Below are positions 1 through 9,132 of a stretch of 64,000 bases of DNA, in pieces. The DNA is from Acidovorax sp. GBBC 1281 (GTDB lineage: Bacteria > Pseudomonadota > Gammaproteobacteria > Burkholderiales > Burkholderiaceae_C): contig NZ_CP097269.1 of NCBI RefSeq assembly GCF_028473645.1, forward strand, positions 1,186,001 through 1,250,000, in the 5' to 3' direction. Under the pieces are notes generated by a model, which was not told the origin of the DNA, made no database searches, and saw only the letters and a program-made list of their open reading frames with translations. The position numbers and the translations under genes were made by a program. Each line of letters opens with the position of its first letter. Position 1 is the stretch's first letter.

Positions 1-914
1 GCGTGGGCGTGTGCGGCACCGACCTGCACATCTACACGGGCAACCAGCCGTTCCTGCAGTACCCGCGGGTGATGGGGCACGAACTGTCGGGCGTGGTGGA
101 AGAGGCCGTGCCCGGCGGGCGGCTGGCGGTGGGCGACGTGGTCTATGTCATGCCCTACCTGTCGTGCGGCACCTGCGTGGCCTGCCGGCAGGGCAAGACC
201 AATTGCTGCGTCAACATCCAGGTGCTGGGCGTGCACCGCGACGGCGCGTTCACCGAGGTGCTTTCGCTGCCCGAGGCCTTCGTGCACCGCGCCGAGGGCG
301 CCACGCTGGATCAGGCCGCGATGATCGAGTTCCTCGCCATCGGCGCGCACGCCGTGCGCCGGGGCGACGTGCAGCCCGGCCAGCGCGTGCTGGTGGTGGG
401 GGCCGGCCCGATCGGCATGGCCGCCATGATCTTCGCGAAGCTGCGCGGCGCCGAGGTGACGGCCATCGACGGCCGCCAGGACCGCGTGGCCTTTTGCCAG
501 CGCGAGCTGGGCGTGGCCCATGCCGTGGCGCTGGGCGAGGGCGACGAGTCTCAGCTGTCCGCCGCCACGGGCGGCGAGTTCTACGACCAGGTGTTCGATG
601 CCACGGGCAATGCCAAGGCCATCGAGCGCGGCTTCGGCTTCGTGGCGCACGGCGGCAAGTACGTGCTGATCTCGGTGGTGCGCGACACCATCACCTTCTC
701 CGACCCCGAATTCCACAAGCGCGAGACCACGCTGCTGGGCAGCCGCAACGCCACCACCGAAGACTTCGAGACCGTGCTGGCCGCCATGCGCGCGGGCCAG
801 GTGCCCACGGCGGCGCTCAACACGCACCGCATGGCCCTGGCCGACGTACCGGCCGATTTCGCGCGGCTGCTGGACCCCGCCCAGGGCGTGGTCAAGGCCC
901 TGGTGGAAGTCTGA
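1..914 (+). CDS. lgoD: Zinc-dependent alcohol dehydrogenase, L-galactonate oxidoreductase-like (5' end outside window)
   Basis: The frame is open from the window edge, so the N-terminus is missing. The visible part starts at the catalytic zinc motif VCGTDLH, followed by GHE, the structural-zinc cysteine cluster (CGTCVACRQGKTNCC) and a Rossmann motif VVGAGPIGMAA. Blocks such as GNQPF, LGVHRDG, AHAVRRG and FSDPEFHK followed by SRNAT resemble E. coli LgoD (YjjN), which oxidises L-galactonate to D-tagaturonate with NAD. Only 13 bases separate its stop from the tagaturonate-reductase-like gene, and dehydratase and kinase genes follow, which fits a sugar-acid operon. The family assignment is firm. 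The substrate is inferred from motif resemblance remembered from E. coli and from gene context; other polyol or uronate substrates remain possible. Confidence 0.75.
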   Translation, partial: VGVCGTDLHIYTGNQPFLQYPRVMGHELSGVVEEAVPGGRLAVGDVVYVMPYLSCGTCVACRQGKTNCCVNIQVLGVHRDGAFTEVLSLPEAFVHRAEGATLDQAAMIEFLAIGAHAVRRGDVQPGQRVLVVGAGPIGMAAMIFAKLRGAEVTAIDGRQDRVAFCQRELGVAHAVALGEGDESQLSAATGGEFYDQVFDATGNAKAIERGFGFVAHGGKYVLISVVRDTITFSDPEFHKRETTLLGSRNATTEDFETVLAAMRAGQVPTAALNTHRMALADVPADFARLLDPAQGVVKALVEV

Positions 915-927
915 GGAACGCGCGGCC

Positions 928-2064
928 ATGGTCCAACCCATCCTCCAGTTCGGCACCAGCCGGTTCCTGCAGGCGCACGTCGATCTGTTCGTGTCCGAGG
1001 CGCTGGCGGGCGCTCCCGGCGCGGGCGATGCGCTGGGTGGCATCACCGTGGTGCAGACCACCGACCGCCCCGACGGCGCGGCCCGCATCGCGGCGCTGGC
1101 GCGCGGCGAGGGCTACCCCGTGCGCATCCGGGGTCTCGCCGGCGGCGAGCGCGTGGACCGCACCGTGCAATGCACGGCGGTGCGCGAGGCCTGGCAGGCC
1201 GCCACGCACTGGCCCGAGCTGCGCGCCGCCGTGGCAGGACCGGTGCGCGTGATCGTCTCCAACACCGCAGACCGCGGCTACCTGCTCGACGACCGCGACG
1301 GCCCCGCCGCGCTGCGCCCGGGCAGCGCGCCGCCGCACAGCTTTCCCGCCAAGCTGCTGGTGCTGCTGCACGGCCGCTGGCAGGCCGCGCCGCAGGCGCC
1401 CATCACGCTGCTGCCGTGCGAACTGGTCGAGCGCAACGGCGACGTGCTGCGCGATGTGGTCGTGGGCCTGGCACGCCAATGGGCGCTGCCGGCCGAATGC
1501 ACCGACTGGCTCACGGCGCACTGCGTGTGGGGCAACTCGCTGGTGGACCGCATCGTGTCCGAGGCCATCGCGCCCGTGGGCGCGGTGGCCGAGCCCTATG
1601 CCGTCTGGGTGGTCGAGCGCCACCCGCGCCTCACGCTGCCGTGCAAGCACCCGGCCATCGTGCTCACCGACGACTTGGCGTTCTACGAGCGGCTCAAGCT
1701 GCTGCTGCTCAACGCCGGCCACACCTACCTGGCCGAGCGCTGGCAGCAGGAAGGCCGCGCCGCCGGCGAGACCGTGCGCGAGGCCATGGCCGATGCCGCG
1801 CTGCGCACCGGGCTGGAGGCGCTCTGGACCGAGGAGATCCTGCCCGTGTTCGGCGCCCTGGGCGCGCGGGCGCAGGCCGAGGCCTACCTCGTCGATGTGC
1901 GCGAGCGCTTCGAAAACCCGTTTCTGGACCACCGCATCGCCGACATCGCGCAGAACCACGCGCAAAAGAAGCAGCGCCGCTTCGGCCCCCTCGTGGCCCT
2001 GGCGGCCGAGCACGCCCCGCACCTGGCCCAGCCGCGCCTGAAGGTGGCCCTCGCCGCCGCCTGA
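928..2064 (+). CDS. uxaB: Mannitol dehydrogenase-family oxidoreductase, tagaturonate reductase (UxaB)-like
   Basis: 378 residues. The N-terminus ILQFGTSRFLQAHVDLF is the nucleotide-binding start of the mannitol dehydrogenase/UxaB family, and SNTADRGY, LPCELVERNGD and NSLVDRI are family core motifs. The C-terminal half carries the conserved K-x5-N-x2-H pattern (KLLLLNAGH) containing catalytic residues. UxaB reduces D-tagaturonate to D-altronate with NADH in the cytoplasm. The protein is about 100 residues shorter than E. coli UxaB (about 480), so it belongs to a shorter branch. It lies between an lgoD-like dehydrogenase and altronate dehydratase, which is the main reason for preferring tagaturonate over mannitol or fructuronate as substrate. 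Confidence 0.75.
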   Translation: MVQPILQFGTSRFLQAHVDLFVSEALAGAPGAGDALGGITVVQTTDRPDGAARIAALARGEGYPVRIRGLAGGERVDRTVQCTAVREAWQAATHWPELRAAVAGPVRVIVSNTADRGYLLDDRDGPAALRPGSAPPHSFPAKLLVLLHGRWQAAPQAPITLLPCELVERNGDVLRDVVVGLARQWALPAECTDWLTAHCVWGNSLVDRIVSEAIAPVGAVAEPYAVWVVERHPRLTLPCKHPAIVLTDDLAFYERLKLLLLNAGHTYLAERWQQEGRAAGETVREAMADAALRTGLEALWTEEILPVFGALGARAQAEAYLVDVRERFENPFLDHRIADIAQNHAQKKQRRFGPLVALAAEHAPHLAQPRLKVALAAA

Positions 2065-2110
2065 CCCTTTCATTCCCTGTTTGCCACCGCCCTGCCGCGC
2101 AGCCCCGACG

Positions 2111-3652
2111 ATGAATACCGACCTGCAGTCCACTCCGCCCCTGGCCCTTCAGCTGGGCGCCGCCGACAACGTGGCCGTGGCGCGCCAGGCGCTGGAGGCC
2201 GGCACGCGCCTGACCATCGGCGGGCACGCCGTGCAGGTCCGCGAGCCCATCGCCTCGGGCCACAAGTTGGCGCTTGTGTCCATCCCGCGCGGCGCGGCCG
2301 TGCTCAAGTACGGCCAGGGCATCGGCGTCGCCACGGCCGACATCGCGGCCGGCGACCACGTGCACGTGCACAACGTGGGCATGGCGGAATCGAGCCACGG
2401 CCACAGCGCGGGCGTGGGCTACCGGCCCACGGGCGCGTTGCAAGAAACGCTGACCTTCGACGGCTTCGTGCGCGCCGACGGCCGCGTGGCCACGCGCAAC
2501 TACCTGGGCGTGATCGCCAGCGTGAACTGCTCGGCCACCGTGTGCCGCCACATCGCCGACGCCTTCAAGGGCGAGGCGCTGGCCGCCTACCCGCAGGTGG
2601 ACGGCGTGGTCGCCATCACCCACGGCAGCGGCTGCGGCATGGGTGGGAATGGCGAGGGGCTGGAACTGCTGCAGCGCACGCTGCGCGGCTACGCCAACCA
2701 CCCCAACTTCGCCGGCGTGCTGGTCATTGGTCTGGGCTGCGAGGTCAACCAGATCGCGCCGCTGGTGGAGACGCTGACGGCGCGCGCGCCCGGCCTGTTC
2801 GCCACACTCACCATCCAGGACGAGGGCGGTACGCGCGAGACCATCGCACACGGCAAGGCCATCCTCGGTGACATGCTCGTCCAGGCCAACGCAGCGCGGC
2901 GCGAGCCGGTGCCGCTGCGGCACCTGGCGGTGGGCCTGCAGTGCGGCGGATCGGACGGCTACTCGGGCATCAGCGCCAACCCGGCGCTGGGCGCGGCGGT
3001 GGACCTGCTGGTGCGCCACGGCGGCATCGCCATCCTGTCGGAGACGCCCGAGATCTACGGGGCCGAGCACCTGCTCACGCACCGCGCCGCCACGCCCGAA
3101 GTCGCGGCCAAGCTGCTGGAGCGCATGGCCTGGTGGGAGCGCTACGCGGCGCTGCATGGCGGCGACCTGAACAACAACCCCTCGCCCGGCAACAAGGCCG
3201 GCGGCATCACCACCATCCTGGAGAAGTCGCTGGGCGCGGTCGCCAAGGCCGGCTCCACCGGGCTGATGGACGTGGTGGGCTACGCCGAGCCCGTTCGCAC
3301 GCAGGGTCTGGTCTTCATGGACACGCCCGGCTACGACCCCGTGTCCGCGACCGGCCAGGTGGCCGGCGGCGCCAACCTGATCTGCTTCACCACCGGCCGG
3401 GGCTCCACCTACGGCTGCAAGCCCACGCCCTCGCTCAAGCTGGCCACCAACACGCCCATGTTCCAGCGCATGGCGCTCGACATGGACTTCGACTGCGGTG
3501 GCATCGTGGAGGGGCGCCAGAGCATCGCCGAGGCCGGCGAGGCGCTGTTTCGCCTCATGATCGCCACGGCCTCGGGGCAGCGTAGCAAGAGCGAGGACAA
3601 CGGCCTGGGCGACAACGAATTCCTGCCCTGGCAGCTCGGGGCCGTGATGTGA
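2111..3652 (+). CDS. uxaA: Altronate dehydratase (UxaA)
   Basis: 513 residues from the ATG at 2111. An N-terminal SAF-type domain (about residues 25-105, with HVHVHNVGMAESSHGH) is followed by the galactarate/altronate dehydratase catalytic domain, with the conserved segments DGRVATRNYLGV, THGSGCGMG, GLGCEVNQI, GGSDGYSG, NNPSPGNKAGGITTILEKS and TTGRGSTYG. The enzyme dehydrates D-altronate to 2-keto-3-deoxy-D-gluconate using a divalent metal. Length agrees with E. coli UxaA (about 495). It stands 46 bases after the uxaB-like gene and 22 bases before kdgK, so the four genes look co-transcribed. Confidence 0.9.
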   Translation: MNTDLQSTPPLALQLGAADNVAVARQALEAGTRLTIGGHAVQVREPIASGHKLALVSIPRGAAVLKYGQGIGVATADIAAGDHVHVHNVGMAESSHGHSAGVGYRPTGALQETLTFDGFVRADGRVATRNYLGVIASVNCSATVCRHIADAFKGEALAAYPQVDGVVAITHGSGCGMGGNGEGLELLQRTLRGYANHPNFAGVLVIGLGCEVNQIAPLVETLTARAPGLFATLTIQDEGGTRETIAHGKAILGDMLVQANAARREPVPLRHLAVGLQCGGSDGYSGISANPALGAAVDLLVRHGGIAILSETPEIYGAEHLLTHRAATPEVAAKLLERMAWWERYAALHGGDLNNNPSPGNKAGGITTILEKSLGAVAKAGSTGLMDVVGYAEPVRTQGLVFMDTPGYDPVSATGQVAGGANLICFTTGRGSTYGCKPTPSLKLATNTPMFQRMALDMDFDCGGIVEGRQSIAEAGEALFRLMIATASGQRSKSEDNGLGDNEFLPWQLGAVM

Positions 3653-3674
3653 CGACGGACCGATGAACCCCTGA

Positions 3675-4640
3675 ATGGACGACGCCCCGATGCAACCCGA
3701 CTCCCTTGCGCTCGATGTTCTCACCGTGGGCGAGCCCATGGCGCTTTTCATGGCCACCGTCCCGGGCGAGCTGCACGCCGTGGCCGACTACCGCCGCGCG
3801 GCGGCCGGTGCCGAGCTGAACGTGGCCACCGGCCTGGCCCGGCTGGGACTGCGCACCGGCTACATCACGCGGCTGGGTGCGGATTCGTTCGGCCGCTTCC
3901 TGCAGGGCGAGATGGAGCGCGAGGGCATCGACCGCCGCCACGTCGCCACCGATGCCGCGCACCCCACGGGCTTCATGCTCAAGACGCGGGCCGAGGACGG
4001 CAGCGACCCGCAGATCGAATATTTCCGCAAAGGCTCGGCCGCGAGCCACCTGGGACTGGCCGATGCGCCGCAAGGCGCGTTCCCGGCCCGCCACCTGCAC
4101 CTGACCGGCATCACGCCGGCGCTGTCGCTCAGCACGCGCGAATTGGCCTTTCACCTCGCACGGCAGGCGCGCGCGGCGGGCGCCACGATTTCGTTCGACC
4201 CCAACCTGCGTCCCCGGCTGTGGCCCTCGCCCGAGGCCATGGCCGAATGCATCAACGCCCTTGCGGCGCTGTGCGACACCGTGCTGCCGGGCCTGGGCGA
4301 AGGCCGCACCCTCACGGGGCGCGATACCGCCGAGGGCGTGGCCGACTTCTATCTCGCACAGGGCGCGCGGCAGGTGGTCGTGAAGCTCGGGCCGGAAGGC
4401 GCCTTCTACGCGCAGCAGGGCGGTGCGCGGGGCACCGCGCCCGGTCGCCCGGTGGCCCGCGTGGTGGACACGGTCGGCGCTGGCGACGGCTTCGCAGTGG
4501 GCGTGGTCAGCGGCCTGCTCGAAGGGCTGGACCTGGCCCGCGCCGCGGCGCGCGGCAACGCCATCGGCGCGCGGGTGGTGCAGTTTCCGGGCGACTCGGA
4601 CGGGCTGCCCACGCGGCAGGAACTGGGCGACGGGGTCTGA
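3675..4640 (+). CDS. kdgK: 2-keto-3-deoxygluconate kinase, PfkB family
   Basis: 321 residues from the ATG at 3675; an in-frame ATG at 3690 is also possible and neither has a strong ribosome site. PfkB/ribokinase-fold features are present: an N-terminal GEPMALF segment, the GGA-like AAAGAELNVATGLARLG region, and near residues 264-272 the C-terminal signature DTVGAGDGF, whose Asp is the catalytic base. The expected reaction phosphorylates 2-keto-3-deoxygluconate to KDPG, the substrate of the Entner-Doudoroff aldolase. It follows uxaA directly, completing the path from altronate to KDPG. No hexuronate isomerase (uxaC) or aldolase gene is in view. Confidence 0.88.
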   Translation: MDDAPMQPDSLALDVLTVGEPMALFMATVPGELHAVADYRRAAAGAELNVATGLARLGLRTGYITRLGADSFGRFLQGEMEREGIDRRHVATDAAHPTGFMLKTRAEDGSDPQIEYFRKGSAASHLGLADAPQGAFPARHLHLTGITPALSLSTRELAFHLARQARAAGATISFDPNLRPRLWPSPEAMAECINALAALCDTVLPGLGEGRTLTGRDTAEGVADFYLAQGARQVVVKLGPEGAFYAQQGGARGTAPGRPVARVVDTVGAGDGFAVGVVSGLLEGLDLARAAARGNAIGARVVQFPGDSDGLPTRQELGDGV

Positions 4641-4702
4641 CGACACCCCTTGCGCGCAGCAGAGCATCCCGGCGCGAGGAAGGCGAAGAAGGCCACAAGC
4701 GG

Positions 4703-4737
4703 TTGCTATCAAAAGTATAGTTATACGCCCTAGTACT
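4703..4737 (-). repeat. Interspersed ~35-bp repeat, copy a
   Basis: Read on the minus strand this is AGTACTAGGGCGTATAACTA followed by TACTTTTGATAGCAA. The same core (AGTACTAGGGCATATTGCTA, then an A/T-rich spacer and TAGCAA) recurs near 21808, 36957, 39215, 40980, 45805 and 49656. This copy lies in the 169-bp gap between kdgK and the first IS5-family element, which otherwise holds nothing recognisable. Confidence 0.75.
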
Positions 4738-4809
4738 TATTGCGGTGAAGGCCTTTTCCAACGCACGACCTGTATGCGCCTTGCGCCGGACCGGCCACGC
4801 CAGTCCATC

Positions 4810-6091
4810 GGGAACCTCTCAAAACCCATCCGGTCCCTTGTTGATCGAGAATGCGTGCTCCATCCTTTGCCATGATCACTCCCCGTAGCGCCCTGAAGTT
4901 CGACCTGTTCGCTGAGGCCTCGCGCCAACACAAGAGAGATGAGGTGGGCGATCCGCTGCAGGTGATCGCGCGGCACATCGACTTCGCAGAACTGGCCCGG
5001 CTGGTGGATGCCTTGATCGAACGCGGGGGTGGCCGCCGGGGCGGTCGGCCCGCCTACCCCACCGAGGTGATGGTGCGCATCCTGGTGTTGAAGCGGCTGT
5101 ACAACCTGTCCGATGAGCAGATGGAGTATCAGTTGCTGGACCGGGGGAGCTACCAGCGGTTTTGCCTGTTGCAGGATGCGATGAACGTGCCGGACCGCAA
5201 CACGATCTGGCGCTTTGGCGAGCGCCTTGGCGTGGGCGGGGCAACGGCCTTGTTCCAGGGGGTGGATGCCCAACTGCAGCGCCACGGCTACATCGCCCGG
5301 GGCGGGCAAGCCATTGATGCCACGCTGGTGCCCGCGCCCCGACAGCACATCGGCCAGCAGGAGCGGCGAACGCTGGCACAAGGCGGGCAGCCGGACTGGA
5401 GCCAAGCGCGACGCAGGCAAAAGGATGTGGAGGCCACGCACACGAAGAAGCACGGCAAAAGCCACTTCGGCTACAAGCTCAGCGTGAGCGTGGACCTCAA
5501 GCACGGCTTCATCCGCCGCCTCGCCACGGGCACGGCCAGCGAGCACGACGGGCACCACTTCGATGAGGTGCTGGACATGCACAACACCGGGCGGGCAGTG
5601 CATGCGGACAAAGCCTACCCGAGCCGCCAAAGGTGCCAGATGCTGAAAGTGCTGGGATTCGTGGATGCGATGCAGCGCCGTGCGCAGGCGGGCCGACCAC
5701 AGAGCGAATGCCAGAAGGGGCGCAACCAGCGCATCGCAAAGAAACGAGCCAAGGTGGAGCACGTGTTCGCCGGTATCCGCCACCTGGGGGGCAAGTTCGT
5801 GCGCACCATCGGACAGGCGCGCGCCACGGTGGGGATGACGATGATGGCCGCCTGCTACAACATGAAGCGACTGGCCTGGTTCCTGCATCGGGGCGTGGAT
5901 GCTTTCTTCAAGCCCGCCACTGGCAAGGCACAAGTGCGCCTGCAAACGGTGAAAGCCTGAGCCACCGGGCCTGCAAGGCCCCTCATGCACCCAGGCGCAG
6001 ACCGTTGCTGGGCCTCATCACGCTCAAACGGCTACTGGCGCCCACTCCTCCCTATTCGGATTCGTCAAACATGGGGTTGTGAGAGGCTCCC
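4810..6091 (+). mobile_element. IS5-family element, complete copy 1 (1282 bp)
   Basis: The ends are imperfect inverted repeats of about 20 bp: GGGAACCTCTCAAAACCCAT on the left and, on the complementary strand at the right, GGGAGCCTCTCACAACCCCA. Complete copies of the same length lie at 11984, 25216 and 43210. The flanks are CATC on the left and CATT on the right, so there is no perfect 4-bp target duplication here. The element separates the sugar-acid operon from the SDR gene. Confidence 0.92.
4851..5960 (+). CDS. IS5-family DDE transposase (copy 1)
   Basis: 369 residues if started at 4851; an internal ATG at 4872 (MITPRSALK) could be the real start because neither site has a clear ribosome-binding sequence. 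The N-terminal DUF772-type helix-turn-helix region (about 45-110) is followed by the DDE domain, with acidic residues visible in AIDATLVP, HADKAYPS and KVEHVFAGIR. It differs from the other copies by a silent CAA/CAG change near 5310. The reading frame is intact, so it may be active. Confidence 0.93.
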   Translation: MRAPSFAMITPRSALKFDLFAEASRQHKRDEVGDPLQVIARHIDFAELARLVDALIERGGGRRGGRPAYPTEVMVRILVLKRLYNLSDEQMEYQLLDRGSYQRFCLLQDAMNVPDRNTIWRFGERLGVGGATALFQGVDAQLQRHGYIARGGQAIDATLVPAPRQHIGQQERRTLAQGGQPDWSQARRRQKDVEATHTKKHGKSHFGYKLSVSVDLKHGFIRRLATGTASEHDGHHFDEVLDMHNTGRAVHADKAYPSRQRCQMLKVLGFVDAMQRRAQAGRPQSECQKGRNQRIAKKRAKVEHVFAGIRHLGGKFVRTIGQARATVGMTMMAACYNMKRLAWFLHRGVDAFFKPATGKAQVRLQTVKA

Positions 6092-6124
6092 CATTCACTC
6101 CATTGAACGGGCGCCGCCGCCCCT

Positions 6125-6895
6125 TCACTGCTCCGTGTAGTGGTAGGTCAGCCCGCCATCCACCGAATGCGTGCCGCCGGTGATGTAGCCCGCGTCCTCG
6201 CTCGCCAGGAATGCCACCAGCCCCGCCACGTCCTCCGGCATGCCCAGCCGGCCCATCGGGATCTGCGCCTGCAGCGCCTTGAGCTTGGCCGGGTCGTTCA
6301 GCAGCTTTTCGTTGATGGGCGTGGCGATCGCGCCCGGCGCCACGTTGTTGATGCGGATCGACAGCGGCGCCAGTTCGCTGGCCAGGTTGCGTGCCAGCAT
6401 GCGCAATGCGCCCTTGCTCGCGCAGTACGAGGCGAAGTGCGGGAACGCGATCTCTTCGTGCACCGAACTGATGTTCACCACGGCGCCACCACGCTGCAGC
6501 GCGTGGCGGTGGCGCACGAAGGCCTGGGTGGCGAAGAACAGGCCCTTCACGTTCGTGTCCATCACCAGGTCGTAGTCCTCTTCGGTCACGTCCCAGAAAT
6601 CGGCATGGCGCTCCACGCCGGCGTTGTTGACCAAGATGTCCAGACCGCCCAGCGCCTCCACCGCGCGCTCGACCAGTTGGGCGGCCGCGCTGGCGGTGCC
6701 GATGTCGGCTGGCACGTAGACCGCGCGGCGGCCCAGCGCCTGGATCTGCTCGATGAGTTCGCGCGGGCCGCCATCGGGCTTGCGGCCGTTGAGCACGACG
6801 TCGGCGCCCTCGCGGGCGAAGCGCAACGCGATCGCGGCGCCGATGCCCTGGGTGCTGCCGGTGACGAGGGCGGTTTTCTGGGAAAGGCGTGGCAT
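6125..6895 (-). CDS. Short-chain dehydrogenase/reductase (glucose 1-dehydrogenase-like)
   Basis: 256 residues, a classical SDR. Visible features are the cofactor motif TGSTQGIG (about residues 12-19), NNAG near residue 91, the catalytic Ser in NISSV, and YCASK, which carries the catalytic Tyr-x3-Lys. The C-terminus SVDGGLTYHYTEQ is typical of glucose/galactose 1-dehydrogenase-like members. The reaction is NAD(P)-dependent oxidation or reduction of a sugar, polyol or other hydroxyl substrate in the cytoplasm. It precedes a hydroxypyruvate isomerase-like gene in the same orientation with a 145-bp gap that holds no visible gene, so a carbohydrate role is plausible. The exact substrate cannot be read from sequence. 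Confidence 0.82.
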   Translation of the reverse strand: MPRLSQKTALVTGSTQGIGAAIALRFAREGADVVLNGRKPDGGPRELIEQIQALGRRAVYVPADIGTASAAAQLVERAVEALGGLDILVNNAGVERHADFWDVTEEDYDLVMDTNVKGLFFATQAFVRHRHALQRGGAVVNISSVHEEIAFPHFASYCASKGALRMLARNLASELAPLSIRINNVAPGAIATPINEKLLNDPAKLKALQAQIPMGRLGMPEDVAGLVAFLASEDAGYITGGTHSVDGGLTYHYTEQ

Positions 6896-7040
6896 GGGGG
6901 AATGATCGGTAGAGAGTGAAGGAAAGGCCGGCCGGCGGGCGCCGGGCGATGTGCCATTTCATCCCCGTTGACCCGCCGGCCGTGTCAGCCAATGGCGCGA
7001 GGGGGCCCTGGCCTGGGGATGGGCACGCGCCGCCGACCCC

Positions 7041-7831
7041 TTACAAGAAGGGCCGCAACCAGCCGAGTCCCGTGCTGGTGACCCCGGGTACCGCGCCGCG
7101 CGCGGGCCGGTATTCGCAGCCGATCCAGCCTGGATAGCCCAGTTCGTCCAGCAACTGGAACAGGTAGGGGTAGTGGACCTCGCCCACATCCGGCTCGTGC
7201 CGCTCGGGCACGCCCGCGATCTGGATGTGGCCCACCCGGCCCGTGGGCACGTACTGGCGGATCTGGGTGGCCAGGTCGCCTTCGACGATCTGGCAGTGGT
7301 ACAGGTCCATCTGCACCTGGACGTTCGGCGCGCCGATCTCGGCCAGCAGCGCATGGGCCTCGTCCTGGCGGTTCAAAAAGTAGCCGGGCATGTCCTGCCC
7401 GTTGATGGGTTCGATGAGGATCTGCAGCCCGTGCGGCGCGGCCATCGCAGCCGCCACGCGCAGATTGGCAACATACGTGGCTCGCGCCTCGCCCCGCGTG
7501 CGGCCGGCCGGCAGCAGCCCCGCCATCACGTGGATGCGCGGCGACTGCAGCGCTTGTGCGTAATCGATCGCCTGCACCATGCCGGCGCGAAACTCCGCCT
7601 CGCGCCCGGGCAGGCAGGCCGTGCCGCGCTCGCCCGCGTCCCACTGGACCGGTGGCGCGTTGAACAGCACCTGTTTGAGGCCATGGGCCTGCAGGCGCGC
7701 CGCCAGTTCGGCGGGCGGGTGGCCATAGGGAAAGAGAAATTCGACCCCACGAAAGCCGAAGCCGCGGCGAAACGGTCGAGGAAATCGAACTCCGGGTAGA
7801 GCAGGGACAGGTTGGCGGCAAAGCGGGGCAT
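7041..7831 (-). pseudogene. hyi: Hydroxypyruvate isomerase-like gene with an early frameshift
   Basis: The ATG at 7831 opens [21 protein letters not shown], a typical Hyi N-terminus. After about 25 codons the reading jumps frame: the family sequence resumes as [12 protein letters not shown] in another frame, consistent with loss of one base near 7764. The rest is well conserved to the stop at 7041 ([39 protein letters not shown]), giving a TIM-barrel sugar isomerase of about 262 residues if repaired. Hyi interconverts hydroxypyruvate and tartronate semialdehyde. This may be a recent lesion or a sequencing error, because no other damage is visible. Confidence 0.8.
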
Positions 7832-7928
7832 GCGAGACGGCTTTCGGGTGCGGGCGATGGCTGCGAGGGGGCTCGTCGAGAGATTTGAAAGCGCCGCTCA
7901 CACGCCATCGTCACGTGCTGATTGGATT

Positions 7929-8981
7929 GGCTTTGTTGCACAAAGCGATGCAGCTCGCTGGTAGTCTGACCAGATGAGTGAAGGCAAGAAGATGCGGACC
8001 CGCTACCGCACGACAAACTGGGCACAGTACAACGCGGCATTGAAGGCCCGTGGATCGCTGACGATGTGGCTGGATAGGGGGATGCAGTGGCTGGCTGAGC
8101 CCAAAGGCAAACGCGGTCGCAACCAAACGTTCTCGGATGCCGCGATCCAGTTCTGTCTGAGCATCAAGTGCCTGTTTGGTCAGCCCCTTCGCCAAGCGCT
8201 TGGCATGGTCCAAAGCCTGCTCAAGCTGGCTGGGGTGAACTGGCCGGTCCCTGACTTCAGCACGGTCTGTCGGCGCCAAAAGGATCTGCAAGTCCAACTG
8301 AACTACCAGCCGAGGAGCTCACCGCTGCACCTGCTGGTGGACAGCACAGGCATTAAGTTCCTGGGAGAAGGTGAATGCAAGCGCAAAAGGCACGGGGCCG
8401 AATACCGGCGCGAATGGCGTAAGGTTCATTTGGGCATCGATGCTCAGACACTGGAGATCCGGGCCATCGAGGTCACCAGCAACGCCATTGGAGATGCGCC
8501 CATGCTGCCGCAGTTGCTGGCGCAAATTGAGGTCGATGAGCCCATCGCCAGTGTCAGTGTCAGTGCTGACGGAGCTTATGACACGCGGGCCTGTCTGGAC
8601 ACCATTGCCAGACGAGGTGCACAGGCCGTGATCCCGCCACGCAAGAACGCCAGTTTCTGGAAACGGGCCAGTCCCGGGTCAGCCAGCCGTAACGAAGCCG
8701 TACGGGCCTGCAGGCGCCTGGGCTGGCGTATCTGGAAGAGCTGGAGCGGCTACCACCGGCGCAGCCTGGTGGAGACCAAGATGCACTGCTTCAAGCGCTT
8801 GGGCGAGCGGGTCATGGCACGAACGTTTGAGCGTCAGGTGGTTGAGCTGCATGTCCGAGTTGCGCTGCTGAACCGGTTCAGCCAGCTTGGACGGCCTGAA
8901 ACCGTCGCGGTGGCGGCTGTGGCATGAGTGCGCCTGGGGCTGGGGTCATAACGCGCTCGATTCGGTTTGTGCAACAAAGCC
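7929..8981 (+). mobile_element. IS5-family, IS903-group element with 9-bp target duplication
   Basis: The 1053-bp element is bounded by inverted ends GGCTTTGTTGCACAAA and TTTGTGCAACAAAGCC. The 9-bp direct repeat GATTGGATT lies at 7920-7928 and 8982-8990. End sequence, duplication length and size all match the IS903 group. The exact duplication implies a simple insertion with no later rearrangement. The 142 bp that follow (8991-9132) hold no gene I can support. Confidence 0.94.
7974..8927 (+). CDS. IS903-group transposase, intact
   Basis: 317 residues. The DDE triad is visible as LLVDSTGIK, SADGAYDTR and RRSLVETKMHCF. The protein is closely similar to the two stop-containing transposases at 9179 and 46159. 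Where those have a TGA, this copy reads TGC in GEGECKRKRHG. The intact frame makes it a possible in-trans source of transposase for the broken relatives if their ends are recognised. Confidence 0.93.
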   Translation: MSEGKKMRTRYRTTNWAQYNAALKARGSLTMWLDRGMQWLAEPKGKRGRNQTFSDAAIQFCLSIKCLFGQPLRQALGMVQSLLKLAGVNWPVPDFSTVCRRQKDLQVQLNYQPRSSPLHLLVDSTGIKFLGEGECKRKRHGAEYRREWRKVHLGIDAQTLEIRAIEVTSNAIGDAPMLPQLLAQIEVDEPIASVSVSADGAYDTRACLDTIARRGAQAVIPPRKNASFWKRASPGSASRNEAVRACRRLGWRIWKSWSGYHRRSLVETKMHCFKRLGERVMARTFERQVVELHVRVALLNRFSQLGRPETVAVAAVA

Positions 8982-9132
8982 GATTGGATTGCCATTTCTT
9001 TGAAATGATTTAAAGAAACGTTGATTGGGCGGCGGACACGGGAACGGCATGGAATGAATACTCCGATGTGTTTTGTGGCCTTGATCCGCAATGCAATGCC
9101 TTCGACGTCATTCATTACGCACGGGTACGTGC

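Noticed and set aside
4806..6095. Target-site duplication around IS5-family copy 1
   Set aside because: The flanks are CATC and CATT; only three of four bases agree, while the 43210 copy shows an exact CATA repeat. I treat this as no proven duplication.
8991..9132. Short open frames in the gap between the two adjacent IS903-group elements
   Set aside because: All are short, without ribosome sites or recognisable sequence, and partly overlap IS ends.
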